A stretch of DNA of 64,000 nt from Monoplex corrugatus (taxonomy: Eukaryota > Mollusca > Gastropoda > Littorinimorpha > Ranellidae), in the NCBI GenBank assembly GCA_030674185.1, contig CM060312.1, forward strand, positions 3,917,438 through 3,981,437. Reading direction: 5' to 3'. Below are positions 62,396-64,000 of this stretch, piece by piece; the first letter of the stretch is position 1; every line of letters begins with the position of its first letter. The position numbers were made by a program, and so were the translations under genes. The notes under the pieces are model-generated. The model made no database searches. It was not told the origin of the DNA and worked only from the letters and a program-made list of their open reading frames with translations.

Positions 62396-64000
62396 GCAAG
62401 CCATATGTGCTGTGTGTTGTCTTACAGAGCTGTACATCAGTGTGAGTCATTGTGCTGTGTGTTGTCTTACAGAGCTGTACATCAGTGTGAGTCATTGTGC
62501 TGTGTGTGTGTTGTCTTACAGAGCTGTACATCAGTGTGAGTCATTGTGCTGTGTGTGTGTTGTCTTACAGAGCTGTACATCAGTGTGAGTCATTGTGCTG
62601 TGTGTGTGTTGTCTTACAGAGCTGTACATCAGTGTGAGTCATTGTGCTGTGTGTTGTCTTACAGAGCTGTACATCAGTGTAAGTCATTGTGCTGTGTGTG
62701 TGTTGTCTTACAGAGCTGTACATCAGTGTGAGTTATTGTGCTGTGTGTGTGTTGTCTTACAGAGCTGTACATCAGTGTGAGTCATTGTGCTGTGTGTGTG
62801 TTGTCTTACAGAGCTGTACATCAGTGTGAGTCATTGTGCTGTGTGTGTGTGTTGTCTTACAGAGCTGTACATCAGTGTGAGTCATTGTGCTGTGTGTGTG
62901 TTGTCTTACAGAGCTGTACATCAGTGTGAGTCATTGTGCTGTGTGTGTCTTACAGAGCTGTACATCAGTGTGAGTCATTGTGCTGTGTGTGTGTTGTCTT
63001 ACAGAGCTGTACATCAGTGTGAGTCATTGTGCTGTGTGTGTGTGTTGTCTTACAGAGCTGTACATCAGTGTGAGTCATTGTGTTGTGTGTGTGTTGTCTT
63101 ATAGAGCTGTACATCAGTGTGAGTCATTGTGCTGTGTGTTGTCTTACAGAGCTGTACATCAGTGTGAGTCATTATGCTGTGTGTTGTCTTACAGAGCTGT
63201 ACATCAGTGTGAGTCATTGTACTGTTTGTGTGTGTTGTCTTGCAGAGCTGTACATCAGTGTGAGTCATTGTGCTGTGTGTTGTCTTACAGAGCTGTACAT
63301 CAGTGTGAGTCATTGTGCTGTGTGTTGTCTTACAGAGCAGTACATCAGTGTGAGTCATTGTTCTGTGTGTGTTTGTCTTACAGAGCTGTACATCAGTGTG
63401 AGTCATTGTGCTGTGTGTGTGTGTTGTCTTACAGAGCTGTACATCAGTGTGAGTCATTGTGTTGTGTGTGTGTTGTCTTACAGAGCTGTACATCAGTGTG
63501 AGTCATTGTGCTGTGTGTGTGTTGTCTTACAGAGCTGTACATCAGTGTGAGTCATTGTGCTGTGTGTTGTCTTACAGAGCTGTACATCAGTGTTAGTCAT
63601 TGTGCTGTGTGTTGTCTTACAGAGCTGTACATCAGTGTGAGTCATTGTGCTGTGTGTGTGTTGTTTTACAGAGCTGTACATCAGTGTGAGTCATTGTGTT
63701 GTGTGTTGTCTTACAGAGCTGTACATCAGTGTGAGTCATTGTGCTGTGTGTTGTTTTACAGAGCTGTACATCAGTGTGAGTCATTGTGCTGTGTGTTGTC
63801 TTACAGAGCTGTACATCAGTGTGAGTCATTGTACTGTTTGTGTGTGTTGTCTTGCAGAGCTGTACATCAGTGTGAGTCATTGTGCTGTGTGTTGTCTTAC
63901 AGAGCTGTACATCAGTGTGAGTCATTGTGCTGTGTGTTGTCTTACAGAGCAGTACATCAGTGTGAGTCATTGTTCTGTGTGTGTTGTCTTACAGAGCTGT
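62396..64000. repeat. About 43-51-bp minisatellite, about 34 units, runs off the window
   Basis: Core ttacagagctgtacatcagt followed by gtgagtcattgtgctgtgt and a variable (TG) stretch that sets the unit length. Each unit holds an acceptor-like ttgtcttacag and a donor-like gtgagt 14 nt apart. Open frames on both strands follow from the repeat. Confidence 0.96.

Overview
This is eukaryotic DNA, most likely from an animal with large introns. I infer a mollusc-type (lophotrochozoan, possibly gastropod) genome. The reasons are long (CA)n/(CT)n/(TG)n tracts, dozens of minisatellites with 22-88 bp units, short tRNA-derived SINEs, TTAA-flanked miniature elements and a mariner. The species call is an inference and cannot be settled from the sequence alone. 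There are no bacterial-style genes, operons, CRISPR arrays or structural RNA genes. Nearly all of the long open frames are minisatellite or microsatellite artefacts.

One real host gene is visible: the 3' two-thirds of a MAGI-family scaffold gene (membrane-associated guanylate kinase, WW and PDZ domain protein), on the + strand. I place nine exons: 7012-8146, 16875-17070, 18150-18269, 25503-25550, 34516-34683, 35985-36019, 39376-39479, 43826-44036 and 45216-45354. Intron phases agree at every junction (0,1,1,1,1,0,2,0, with the last exon ending in phase 1). The spliced reading encodes a disordered linker rich in K/R-T-P motifs, then three PDZ domains matching PDZ3, PDZ4 and PDZ5 of the six-PDZ MAGI layout. 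PDZ0, the guanylate-kinase-like domain, the WW pair and PDZ1-2 would lie upstream of the window. The C-terminal tail is not resolved. The first exon carries an apparent one-base frame disruption near 7257.

Layout: 1-7011 is upstream intron (56-, 48-, 27- and 57-67-bp arrays, microsatellites). 7012-8146 is the linker/PDZ3 exon. 8147-16874 is an intron dominated by a 3.2-kb 56-bp array. 16875-18269 holds PDZ3/PDZ4 exons around a 58-bp array. 18270-34515 is an intron region with 39-, 22-, 57- and about 61-bp arrays, SINEs, TTAA elements and a 1,294-bp mariner, and it contains the 48-nt exon. 34516-45354 holds the remaining exons, a fold-back element, a second TTAA element and a 3-kb 29-bp array. 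45355-64000 has no secure exon and carries 47-, 22-, 35-, 29-, 58-, 88-, 69-, 24- and about 47-bp arrays plus the 3' end of a LINE. By simple addition of the intervals listed, about half of the window is tandem repeat.

I saw no convincing new multi-gene system. The most informative points are the small exon inserted in a PDZ4 loop, the TG tracts next to several MAGI splice donors, a TTAA-type palindromic MITE family with one copy nested in a SINE beside a paralogous empty site, a terminal array whose every unit carries splice-acceptor-like and donor-like motifs, and the 29-bp array that keeps all three minus-strand frames open.
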